From a virus, in the IMG/VR virus record IMGVR_UViG_3300045131_000726, positions 1 through 34,436 of that record: 34,436 bases of DNA. One strand, written 5' to 3'. Under the pieces are notes generated by a model that saw only the letters and a program-made list of their open reading frames with translations, was not told where the DNA came from and did not search any database. Made by a program: the position numbers and the translations under genes. This document shows, piece after piece, positions 9,061 through 14,797 of the stretch. How positions within the stretch are numbered: position 1 is the stretch's first letter; each line of letters opens with the position of its first letter.

Positions 9061-9081
9061 CCGGGGGCAGCCAGCCCCCGG
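9061..9081 (+). promoter_or_regulatory. GC-rich hairpin/cruciform downstream of VR (DGR target-recognition element)
   Basis: A perfect inverted repeat, CCGGGGGC - AGCCA - GCCCCCGG, lies 29 bp after the end of VR and 9 bp after the target stop codon. The Bordetella phage DGR needs a short GC-rich hairpin or cruciform just downstream of its IMH for efficient retrohoming, and this element has the matching position and stem length (8 bp). Its loop is 5 nt rather than the usual 4. No T-run follows, which argues against a simple terminator. Confidence 0.7.
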
Positions 9082-9135
9082 AACATCCACCGTACAAGGG
9101 ATTCGCTGCGCACGTCCTGTGGCTTTGGTTTCTGC

Positions 9136-9230
9136 CGGCGGCAACTGGAACAACGGTTCGAATGACGGGCCGTGGAACTGGAACGTGAACAACGCCTCGT
9201 CGAATGCGAACTGGAACTATGGGGCGCGCC
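9136..9230 (+). repeat. DGR template repeat (TR)
   Basis: The non-coding 95-bp donor copy between the target gene and the reverse transcriptase, 91 bp before the RT start. It contains 24 adenines: 22 in eleven AAC/AAT triplets (in the frame that aligns with the target), plus one in GAC and one in TAT. NNC and NNT codons can never be stop codons, so mutation cannot truncate the target protein. Fixed TGG, GGG, CCG, TCG and GCG triplets keep the structural residues. The segment is presumably transcribed with the RT mRNA as the template RNA; no separate promoter was identified. Confidence 0.95.
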
Positions 9231-9321
9231 AAATTATCTGTATACCTAATCATCCATCATCGCGCAGCGTCTTCCTGACCCCACGGTCGAAATAGAGCCG
9301 ACCCGGCAGGGGCTGGTAGCA

Positions 9322-10416
9322 ATGTCGAACGCCCTTGAGGCAGATAAGGACCGCATGAAACGAGTCGGATACGTATACGACACCATCTGCAGCAGAGACA
9401 ACATCCGAGCCGCCATCCTCCACGCAAGCCGCCGCAAGCGCGAACACCGCAACGTCGCGGCCGTCCTCGAGGACATCGACGGAGCCGTCGAGCGCATCCA
9501 CCGGATGCTGACGGACAAGACCTACACGCCATCCCCCTACAAGGTCAAGGAGATCCGCGACGGCGCCACGGGCAAGCTCCGTACCATCTGCTGCCCGAGA
9601 TTCTATCCCGACCAGATCGTCCACTGGGCGGCGATCACGCCGATCGAGGGCGTGCTGTCCCGCGGAGCCTACGCACACTCGCACGGCGGGATCCCCGGCA
9701 AGGGCACACACTCAGCGCTCAAGACCTGCCGCAAGTGGATCGCGAGGGATCGCAAGAACACCAAATATGTCCTCAAGATGGACATCCGCAAGTTCTACCA
9801 GAGCGTCGACAACGAGGTCCTGAAGGCGCAGCTCCGGCGGGTCATCAAGGACCGCGATGCGCTCTGGCTGCTGGATACGATCGTCGACACAGCCAAGGGG
9901 CTCCCGATCGGGAACTACACGTCGGTGTGGCTGTCCGACTTCTACCTGCAGGGGCTCGACCGGCACATCAAGCAGCAGCTCGGCGCGGCCCACTACATCC
10001 GCTACGTCGACGACATGGTCGTGTTCGGTCGCAACAAGCGCAAGCTGCAAAAGCTCCGCAAGGAGATCGAGGACTATTTCGGCACTCGGCTTCGGCTGAC
10101 ACTCAAGGCCAACTGGCAGGTGTCGCCGCTCGCGTCCCGCGACCTGGATTTCCTCGGGTTCCGCATCAACCGCGACCGGGTGATCCTACGCAAGAACGTC
10201 GCGCTCCGGATGCGGAGGCGTGCGAAGCGGATCGGGAAGAAGCGGGTGCTCGGCCCGAGGGACGCCGCCGCCATGGCCAGCTATCGCGGCATGCTGGTCC
10301 ACTGTGACAGCTACAACTTCCGGTGCCTGCACATCGAACCATACATCGACTACCGAGAGGTGAGGAGGGTCATATCATGGCACGCACGGAGAGCACTGTC
10401 CGCCCCGGCGCAGTGA
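9322..10416 (+). CDS. DGR reverse transcriptase
   Basis: A 364-residue retroelement-type reverse transcriptase without an obvious endonuclease or maturase domain, the size usual for DGR RTs. Visible motifs: LRTICCPRFYPDQIVHWA (about 86-103), catalytic Asp154 in LKMDIRKFYQ, the motif-4 region LPIGNYTSV (194-202), catalytic YVDD at 228-231, and LDFLGFRI near 275-282. DGR RTs typically carry SQ after the IGxxx of motif 4, whereas here the residue after Ser is Val (S201-V202). It should copy the TR RNA into cDNA with errors opposite adenine. Start ATG 9322 has CAGGGGCTGG upstream; ATG 9352, at codon 11, is an alternative. The 3' end overlaps the next gene by 40 bp. Confidence 0.95.
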   Translation: MSNALEADKDRMKRVGYVYDTICSRDNIRAAILHASRRKREHRNVAAVLEDIDGAVERIHRMLTDKTYTPSPYKVKEIRDGATGKLRTICCPRFYPDQIVHWAAITPIEGVLSRGAYAHSHGGIPGKGTHSALKTCRKWIARDRKNTKYVLKMDIRKFYQSVDNEVLKAQLRRVIKDRDALWLLDTIVDTAKGLPIGNYTSVWLSDFYLQGLDRHIKQQLGAAHYIRYVDDMVVFGRNKRKLQKLRKEIEDYFGTRLRLTLKANWQVSPLASRDLDFLGFRINRDRVILRKNVALRMRRRAKRIGKKRVLGPRDAAAMASYRGMLVHCDSYNFRCLHIEPYIDYREVRRVISWHARRALSAPAQ

Positions 10417-10709
10417 CGGTGGAGCGGGACGCATCGGGGCATATCCATGTCGTCCTGGCGGAGAATATCGTCCAGCGGGACAACGACGGGACCCCCATCT
10501 ACGAATACGACCAGACGCGCATCGTCACCGACGGGGCCAAATACCGCAACCGAACGCTTACCGCGTGGAAGCCGCTGGCGACTCCGGAGAAGTACGAGGG
10601 CTGCATCATGACCGCCAACGGACTGATGCCCATCGTGGCTGCGGAGAGTACCGAGCGCGTCGAGCCGGAGACCAAACCGGAGGCGTTGGACGGGCTTGCT
10701 GTGAAATGA
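10377..10709 (+). CDS. Small protein after the RT, function unknown
   Basis: A 110-residue soluble protein starting at ATG 10377 with GTGAGGAGGGTCATATC in front, inside the end of the RT gene. It looks beta-rich in the first 85 residues (VTVERDASGHIHVVLAENIV; IYEYDQTRIVTDGAKYRNRT) and has an acidic tail. It does not look like the helical Avd accessory protein of classical DGRs. It belongs to the operon that leads into the lysis genes and may be a small tail or lysis-region protein. Its stop overlaps the next start (ATGA). Confidence 0.65.
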   Translation: MARTESTVRPGAVTVERDASGHIHVVLAENIVQRDNDGTPIYEYDQTRIVTDGAKYRNRTLTAWKPLATPEKYEGCIMTANGLMPIVAAESTERVEPETKPEALDGLAVK

Positions 10710-10900
10710 GCGACCACGACGAGTGGGGCCGACTCATCAAACTGCTCGCGGCCGGAACGATCGCGAAAGACCACTACGACGCGGCCAAGGCCAAGCTCGA
10801 CGCAAAGGCCGCCGCGCGCACGGAATACGCCGCCCGGAAGGGCGGGCTCACGATCGATCAGCGACTCGATATCATCGAGAAGCTGTTGGATCTGCAATAG
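10706..10900 (+). CDS. Small helical protein between DGR and holin, function unknown
   Basis: A 64-residue protein whose start overlaps the preceding stop as ATGA, which suggests translational coupling. It is predicted mostly helical: an SHOCT-like first half (GRLIKLLAAGTIAKDHYDAAKAKL, about 8-31) and a second helix ending IDQRLDIIEKLLDLQ. Short proteins with a LLxxGxIxxxxYxxxKxKL pattern occur in phage lysis and tail regions. It is too short to be the Avd four-helix bundle, but an accessory DGR role cannot be excluded. Confidence 0.65.
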   Translation: MSDHDEWGRLIKLLAAGTIAKDHYDAAKAKLDAKAAARTEYAARKGGLTIDQRLDIIEKLLDLQ

Positions 10901-10938
10901 GCATCGGCGCGAAGCCGAACGAAAAGAAGGAGGAACCC

Positions 10939-11253
10939 ATGAACGAACTGATGTCCTGGACAACTCTCGGAACCCTGGCCGGAGCGACTGCGGCCGTGCT
11001 GCTGATCGTGCAGTACCTCAAGCCACTGCTGCCCAAGCTAGACACACGCCTGCTTGCCCTGATTGTCGCCGTAGTCATCCTCGAGGGGGCAACGGCCATT
11101 ACGGGTGGTGCGGCACAGGACTATGTTGTCGCCGTGCTGAACGCCGTCCTCGTGGCCTCCAGCGCGATGGGCGCGTACCAGGTGACGTTCGCGGCCAGTG
11201 ACGCGGCCAGCAAAGCCAATAGCGATGACGGCGGGGCGGAGGCCGGGGGATGA
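10939..11253 (+). CDS. Putative holin
   Basis: A 104-residue membrane protein with two hydrophobic segments (about 8-29 and 38-58), a third weakly hydrophobic one around 63-85, and a charged, Ser/Asp/Gly-rich C-terminus. AAGGAGGAACCC precedes ATG 10939. It directly precedes, and overlaps by 4 bp, an NlpC/P60-like endolysin gene. That position and topology make it the best holin candidate: a small membrane protein that makes holes to release or trigger the endolysin. The call is based on topology and neighbourhood, because holins lack conserved motifs. Confidence 0.7.
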   Translation: MNELMSWTTLGTLAGATAAVLLIVQYLKPLLPKLDTRLLALIVAVVILEGATAITGGAAQDYVVAVLNAVLVASSAMGAYQVTFAASDAASKANSDDGGAEAGG

Positions 11254-11936
11254 AAGCGGTCGACTTCGTCAAGGCCGTGCAGGCACAGGTGGGGAACGGC
11301 TACTGGTATGGGACATATGTGCCCATGACCGGGACGGAGACCCTACTGGCCAGCAAAGCACTGCAGTACCCGAAGCAGTATACGGCGGCATACATCCTGC
11401 GCTCACGGAAGTGGATGGGCAAGCGCGTGATGGACTGCGTCGGGCTTATCAAGGGCATCGTCTGGCAGGCGGACTTCGCCGGAAAGTACCAGGCGGCGTC
11501 TGACCTGTCGGCCAACGGGATGTACGGCAAGTGCATCGTCAAGGGTCCGATAGGAACCATGCCCGACAACCCGGGGCTCATCGTCTGGAAGGACGGGCAT
11601 GTCGGGGTCTATGTCGGGAACGGCGTGGTCGTGGAGAGCAGGGGCGTCGACTTCGGTGTCGTCCGGACGAACCTCAAGGACCGGCCCTGGACGAACTGGG
11701 GCGTGTGCCACCTGATTGACTATGTCGTGGATCCGATGGAAGTCCGCGCGATCGCGGCAGAGACCAAGGCCGAATCGCTGACGATCGACCTCGCATCCTG
11801 TCATGCGCTCTCGAAGGCGCAGGCGGATGAGCTCGTGAAGCAGCGCATCCTCCTCGAGGAGCTGAGGGCCAAGGAATCCGAGCGGCGTCACGCGCTGCAG
11901 GTTCTCGCGGCTGAGGCAGACGAACCCGTTCTATAG
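11250..11936 (+). CDS. Endolysin, NlpC/P60-like (CHAP/amidase-type) peptidoglycan hydrolase
   Basis: A 228-residue protein with NlpC/P60 active-site spacing: Cys63 in VMDCVGLIKG and His117 in DGHVGVYVG, followed by a beta strand with VVVESRGVDFGVV. The N-terminal ~165 residues are the catalytic domain. The C-terminal ~60 residues are helical and charged (ALSKAQADELVKQRILLEELRAK) and may bind the cell wall or oligomerise. No signal peptide is seen, so export would depend on the holin encoded upstream. It would cut peptide bonds of the peptidoglycan stem. It is the last gene of the late operon and is followed within 40 bp by a strong terminator. Confidence 0.85.
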   Translation: MKAVDFVKAVQAQVGNGYWYGTYVPMTGTETLLASKALQYPKQYTAAYILRSRKWMGKRVMDCVGLIKGIVWQADFAGKYQAASDLSANGMYGKCIVKGPIGTMPDNPGLIVWKDGHVGVYVGNGVVVESRGVDFGVVRTNLKDRPWTNWGVCHLIDYVVDPMEVRAIAAETKAESLTIDLASCHALSKAQADELVKQRILLEELRAKESERRHALQVLAAEADEPVL

Positions 11937-11972
11937 CTGCATGGAGGTCGCTCCTCCGCCGTCCATACAGCA

Positions 11973-12004
11973 GGCCCTCGGCTCTTCGGAGCCGGGGGCC
12001 TTTT
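11973..12004 (+). terminator. Rho-independent terminator of the late operon
   Basis: A near-perfect GC stem (GGCCCTCGGCTC / GAGCCGGGGGCC, one T-G pair) closes a TTCG tetraloop and is followed by TTTT. It lies 37 bp after the endolysin stop, so it ends late transcription before attP. Confidence 0.9.
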
Positions 12005-12009
12005 CCCAT

Positions 12010-12035
12010 GTCTGGAGTGGTTTCTGGAGTGGTTC
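12010..12035 (+). repeat. Direct repeat, left copy (candidate integrase arm-type sites)
   Basis: The 26-bp sequence here is repeated exactly at 12261-12286, on the other side of the attP core. Each copy holds two tandem TCTGGAGTGGTT units (the second begins 12 bp after the first). A related GGAGTGGTTT sits at the left edge of the core (12162-12171). Between left copy and core there are also similar motifs, TGAAAACTGTG (12050-12060) and TGAAAAATGTG (12130-12140). Flanking repeats of this kind are typical arm sites bound by the N-terminal domain of tyrosine integrases. Confidence 0.65.
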
Positions 12036-12168
12036 CCTTCCGAAAACTCTGAAAACTGTGATAACATGGAAAACGCAGGCGAAACATCACGCCCGCGAAC
12101 CCTATCTGTTGAGCCATTTATGGAAACCATGAAAAATGTGAAAAGCCTGAAACCCGCACAGGGAGTGG

Positions 12169-12213
12169 TTTGGGACCAGGATGTCGCAGGTTCGAATCCT
12201 GTCACCTCGACCA
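12169..12213 (+). other. attP core: 3' half of a tRNA-Pro(UGG) gene
   Basis: The segment reads as the 3' part of a tRNA: anticodon loop TTTGGGA (anticodon TGG, proline), 3' anticodon stem CCAGG, variable loop ATGTC, T arm GCAGG-TTCGAAT-CCTGT, acceptor strand CACCTCG, discriminator A and CCA. The 5' half of the tRNA is absent: the sequence to the left does not supply the D arm or the 5' acceptor GAGGTG. It is therefore not a working tRNA gene but the host-matching part of attP, which rebuilds the host tRNA-Pro gene on integration. It lies 24 bp from the end of the integrase gene. Confidence 0.85.
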
Positions 12214-12222
12214 CTACAGCAG

Positions 12223-12256
12223 AGCGGGTTTCCGGGTTATCCGGGAACCCGCTTTT
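12223..12256 (+). terminator. Hairpin terminator beside attP
   Basis: The stem AGCGGGTT-T-CCGG / CCGG-G-AACCCGCT with loop GTTAT is followed by TTTT on the + strand. It starts 10 bp after the tRNA CCA. In the integrated state it would stop transcription coming through the restored tRNA-Pro. The integrase stop codon (12237-12239, minus strand) lies inside the hairpin, which may also protect the 3' end of that mRNA. Confidence 0.7.
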
Positions 12257-13469
12257 CTGCGTCTGGAGTGGTTTCTGGAGTGGTTCTCTGAAAATCCTTC
12301 TCCGGCACGATGCCCAGAGTATAGGCCGTGCTGTCCACGACATTCGCTGCGCGCTCGAGGTCGCCGTCCAGGATGTGGCGGTAGAGGTCCAGCGTCTGGG
12401 TGCTCGATGTGTGGCCAAGAACCGATTGCAGGGACTTGAGGTCCATGCCTCTCCCGCTGATCGACACGAAAGTATGCCGCAGCTCGTGGATGCTGATCCG
12501 GACGTTGGCCTTCTCGGCGAGCTTGCGGATGTTGTAGTAGTAGGTGTTCGGCTGGACGGGATCCCCGGTGTAGGCCGGGAAGACATAGGCCGTCTCGCCT
12601 TTCTTCGGCTTGTCGTCCTTGACGTCGGGGTCGGGAGTCCATGGCCGCAAACCGTCGACGATAAGCATGTCCCGCTGAGCGTCCAGAATCGCCTGCACCG
12701 CTTTGCCTATACGCATGGTCCGCAGACCTGCCCGAGACTTGGGCGGGCCCTCCTCGCCGTCGCGCGAGCGCGTGCGGGATACCTTGACCCATGAGTGGCC
12801 CTTGTCGTCCTTGATGATGTCATCCCAGCGCAGCGCGAGTAGTTCGCCGCGCCGGAGGCCGGTGAGCAGGATGAAGCGGACGGAGTTCTGCCAGCGGGAA
12901 TGCTCCATCGACTCGACGAGCGCAGGGACCTCTGCAGGCGCCAGCGCGCGGCGGGGCGTCGCCACGGTCTCCGGGATCTTGATCTTCGTGCAGGGATTCT
13001 TGTCGACGATCTCCGACTCCATCAGCCACGCGAAGAGCCCGTGCATCGCGATGCGCGCGCCCTTCATCGTCTTCGTCGAGAGGCCCTTCGCCGTCTTCTT
13101 CGTGCTGCCGTGGGTCGCCATGCCCGCGATCACGCTCTGGACATGCTTCGCGCGAACGTCCTCGACCGCCATCGTGCCGATCGCCGGCAGGATGTACCGG
13201 GCGAAGAAGTAGGCGTACTGCTCCCGCGTCGACTGCCGCCAGATACCGTCGGCGTGCATCGCGACCCACTCGTCGTACGCGCGCTGGACGGTGTACTCGG
13301 TCGGGGCCGGGGCGGCCTTCGCGGCCCTGATCCAGGCGAGCGCCTCGGTCTTCGTGCGGAAGGACTTCGTCCTCGGCTTCGGATCCGCGGCGAGCTGCAG
13401 GCGCGCGCGCCATTTCTTTTTGTCGCGGTCGAGCCATACGGTCCCGGCTCCATCTTCACGCTTCGACAT
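12237..13469 (-). CDS. int: Tyrosine recombinase integrase
   Basis: A 410-residue site-specific recombinase that inserts and excises the phage genome. The N-terminus (1-55) is an AP2-like/arm-binding domain (GTVWLDRDKKKWRARL, TKTEALAWI), 60-165 is the SAM-like core-binding domain, and about 175-395 is catalytic. The catalytic residues are visible: Arg206 (LLTGLRRGELLALRW), His328-x-x-Arg331 (IHELRHTF), His353 (LGHTSSTQT) and nucleophile Tyr363 (DLYRH). The start is preceded by GGAGGTGC overlapping the end of the repressor gene, so both are read from the repressor promoter. The stop lies next to attP, the usual int-attP order. The C-terminal tail is encoded by arm-type repeat DNA. Confidence 0.95.
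   Translation of the reverse strand: MSKREDGAGTVWLDRDKKKWRARLQLAADPKPRTKSFRTKTEALAWIRAAKAAPAPTEYTVQRAYDEWVAMHADGIWRQSTREQYAYFFARYILPAIGTMAVEDVRAKHVQSVIAGMATHGSTKKTAKGLSTKTMKGARIAMHGLFAWLMESEIVDKNPCTKIKIPETVATPRRALAPAEVPALVESMEHSRWQNSVRFILLTGLRRGELLALRWDDIIKDDKGHSWVKVSRTRSRDGEEGPPKSRAGLRTMRIGKAVQAILDAQRDMLIVDGLRPWTPDPDVKDDKPKKGETAYVFPAYTGDPVQPNTYYYNIRKLAEKANVRISIHELRHTFVSISGRGMDLKSLQSVLGHTSSTQTLDLYRHILDGDLERAANVVDSTAYTLGIVPEKDFQRTTPETTPDAEKRVPG
12261..12286 (+). repeat. Direct repeat, right copy (candidate integrase arm-type sites)
   Basis: An exact copy of 12010-12035, 251 bp away. It lies within the 3' end of the integrase gene, where it encodes the low-complexity end TTPETTPD on the minus strand. 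Two tandem TCTGGAGTGGTT units are present, as in the left copy. Confidence 0.65.
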
Positions 13470-13470
13470 A

Positions 13471-14133
13471 TCAGTGCACCTCCGCGACGACCAGCATCAC
13501 CTTCCCGATGATGCGGACGATGTTCGCCTCTTCCGGCGTGAAGACCAACGAGGAATACTTCGGATTATCCGGCCGCAGTTCGATGATGCCGTTCGCGTGA
13601 CGGTAGAACCGTTTCACGGTGGCCTCCTCTCCGTCGACGACCACGACGGCTACTTCGCCATTTTCTACGTCGTCCTGCTGCCGGACGAGGACCAGGGAAC
13701 CGTCGGGGATCCCGGCTTCCGACATCGAGTCGCCATTCACGCGCAGCGCGAAGTCGACGTCGTTGACGGAATGAATCGGCATATACCCTTCGATGTTATG
13801 GTCCGCATAGAGAGGCGCGCCGGCCGCGATCGTTCCCAGGATGGGGACCGTCGTATGCTTTATGGCCTCTGTCGGAGACGGCCGCGGATCGTCGCTGATT
13901 CCCGTGAGCCACATCGTGGAGACGCCGAGCGTCCTCGCCAAGTCCTGAATCTGCTGGAATCGGTATCCCTTCGTCGTTCCATCGAGCCATCGCGAGACCG
14001 TGCTGCGCTGAACGTCCATCTCGCTCGCAAGACGCGCAGCATTCCATCCGCACCGCTCAAGGGCCAGCGCAAGGCGCTTCCCTATGATGTTCTGCTTGTC
14101 AGTGATGTCCGGTTTGTCCGGATTCCTGCCCAT
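13471..14133 (-). CDS. Prophage repressor, HTH + S24/LexA-like autoprotease
   Basis: A 220-residue CI-type repressor. Residues about 15-80 are a Cro/CI helix-turn-helix domain (RLASEMDVQRSTVSRWLDG). Residues about 95-215 are an S24 peptidase domain with the Ala104-Gly105 cleavage site (TIAAGAP), nucleophile Ser136 (GDSMSEAGIPDGS) and Lys174 (ATVKRFYR). All parts needed for RecA-stimulated self-cleavage are present, so SOS induction of the prophage is expected. It is transcribed leftward from the intergenic region together with int, and GGAGGTGAATT precedes the start. It presumably binds the TGTTGC-N6-GCAACA sites around the cro-like gene. Confidence 0.95.
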   Translation of the reverse strand: MGRNPDKPDITDKQNIIGKRLALALERCGWNAARLASEMDVQRSTVSRWLDGTTKGYRFQQIQDLARTLGVSTMWLTGISDDPRPSPTEAIKHTTVPILGTIAAGAPLYADHNIEGYMPIHSVNDVDFALRVNGDSMSEAGIPDGSLVLVRQQDDVENGEVAVVVVDGEEATVKRFYRHANGIIELRPDNPKYSSLVFTPEEANIVRIIGKVMLVVAEVH

Positions 14134-14166
14134 AATTCACCTCCGAGACAGTATTTCCCTACATCC

Positions 14167-14195
14167 TGTATACAACAAATGCGCACGTGACGCAA
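14167..14195 (-). promoter_or_regulatory. Leftward lysogeny promoter (repressor-int)
   Basis: On the minus strand, -35 TTGCGT (14190-14195), a 17-bp spacer and -10 TATACA (14167-14172) lie 34 bp before the repressor start. Single half-sites GCAACA (14192-14197) and ACAACA (14172-14177) overlap the -35 and -10, so the repressor or Cro-like protein could control it. Confidence 0.6.
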
Positions 14196-14236
14196 CATGG
14201 AGAGCAAAATTATATCCAAAGTGTTGTTTCTGATGC

Positions 14237-14265
14237 TTGACGCGAGAACGTTTGTTTGCTATCCT
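14237..14265 (+). promoter_or_regulatory. Rightward lytic promoter
   Basis: TTGACG (14237-14242), a 17-bp spacer and TATCCT (14260-14265) fit a sigma-70/SigA promoter and lie 44 bp before the cro-like gene. An 18-bp operator palindrome begins 11 bp after the -10, covering the likely start of transcription, so bound repressor would block it. Confidence 0.75.
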
Positions 14266-14275
14266 CGGTCTAGGA

Positions 14276-14293
14276 TGTTGCATGGAAGCAACA
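14276..14293 (+). promoter_or_regulatory. Operator palindrome, copy 1
   Basis: TGTTGC-ATGGAA-GCAACA, a perfect 6-bp inverted repeat with a 6-bp centre, sits between the rightward -10 and the cro-like gene. The identical half-sites and spacing recur at 14542-14559. It is the best candidate for the binding site of the CI-like and/or Cro-like protein. Confidence 0.75.
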
Positions 14294-14309
14294 CGGAAGG
14301 GGTGAGGCA

Positions 14310-14528
14310 ATGATCGGACACAAGAATTACCTGCTCAAATCGGCAATGGCCGGCAAGGATCTCACGATCTCGAAACTGGCGCAGATGATCGGCACGAATC
14401 GAGTCACGCTGGGGAAGAAGATCTCCGGCAAGATCGCATTCGACACGGAGGACATCGGCAAGATCCGCGAGGTCATGGACTTGAGCCATGAGGATGCGGC
14501 GAGGATATTTCTCGGCTGCGGGCTCTAA
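14310..14528 (+). CDS. Cro-like HTH regulator
   Basis: A 72-residue protein, first gene of the rightward operon and divergent from the repressor. It is almost entirely an HTH domain: LLKSAMAGKDLTISKLAQMIGTNRVTLGKKISGKIAFDTEDI shows helix 2 (ISKLAQMIG) and recognition helix (NRVTLGKKISG), as in Cro/CI-family proteins. GGAAGGGGTGAGG precedes ATG 14310. Operators lie on both sides of it, which suggests that it competes with the repressor and limits its own operon. The role is inferred from fold and position. Confidence 0.8.
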   Translation: MIGHKNYLLKSAMAGKDLTISKLAQMIGTNRVTLGKKISGKIAFDTEDIGKIREVMDLSHEDAARIFLGCGL

Positions 14529-14541
14529 TTTTATGCCCGAG

Positions 14542-14559
14542 TGTTGCGCGTACGCAACA
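14542..14559 (+). promoter_or_regulatory. Operator palindrome, copy 2
   Basis: TGTTGC-GCGTAC-GCAACA, with the same half-sites and N6 spacing as copy 1. It lies in the 43-bp gap between the cro-like gene and the next gene, immediately before the ribosome-binding site AAAGGAGGAAG. It may act as a downstream operator (roadblock or looping partner). Confidence 0.7.
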
Positions 14560-14571
14560 AAGGAGGAAGAG

Positions 14572-14742
14572 ATGCCGGAGGAAAGAGGAAGCGCCGGGAA
14601 AGAGGTCAAGGTCACCATCGGCCTCAATGAGCTCGGAGATCTGCTGACTACCCTAGGCGCGAAAGCGGTTGATATGAAGCCGCGCGAATGGGAAGGGTAC
14701 ATGAAGCTCGAGCGGCAGTTCTCGCAGCTTGTCGGGGAATAA
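14572..14742 (+). CDS. Small early protein, function unknown
   Basis: A 56-residue acidic-to-neutral protein with a strong RBS (AAAGGAGGAAGAG) before ATG 14572. The sequence VKVTIGLNELGDLLTTLGAKAVDMKP suggests one beta strand and a helix; the end is helical (EGYMKLERQFSQLVGE). It has no recognised domain. It lies in the immediate-early position and overlaps no other gene. A small imperfect hairpin (CCGCCCTG / CAGGACGG, 14748-14769) follows before the antirepressor gene. Confidence 0.65.
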   Translation: MPEERGSAGKEVKVTIGLNELGDLLTTLGAKAVDMKPREWEGYMKLERQFSQLVGE

Positions 14743-14797
14743 GAAAACCGCCCTGCGCCAACAGGACGGCTCGGCCGCGAGGCCAGAGAGGAGACTC

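Noticed and set aside
9061-9081. The GC hairpin as a terminator of the DGR target gene
   Set aside because: No T-run follows, and the TR and RT lie downstream and must be transcribed. Its position after VR fits a DGR recognition element better.
12121-12213. A possible complete phage tRNA-Pro gene
   Set aside because: Only the 3' half from the anticodon loop is tRNA-like. The D arm and the 5' acceptor strand are not found upstream, so it is an attP core.
14729-14797. A longer N-terminus of the antirepressor from 14729
   Set aside because: It overlaps the previous gene and lacks an RBS, while ATG 14798 has GAGAGGAGACTC directly upstream and begins the BRO-N domain correctly.
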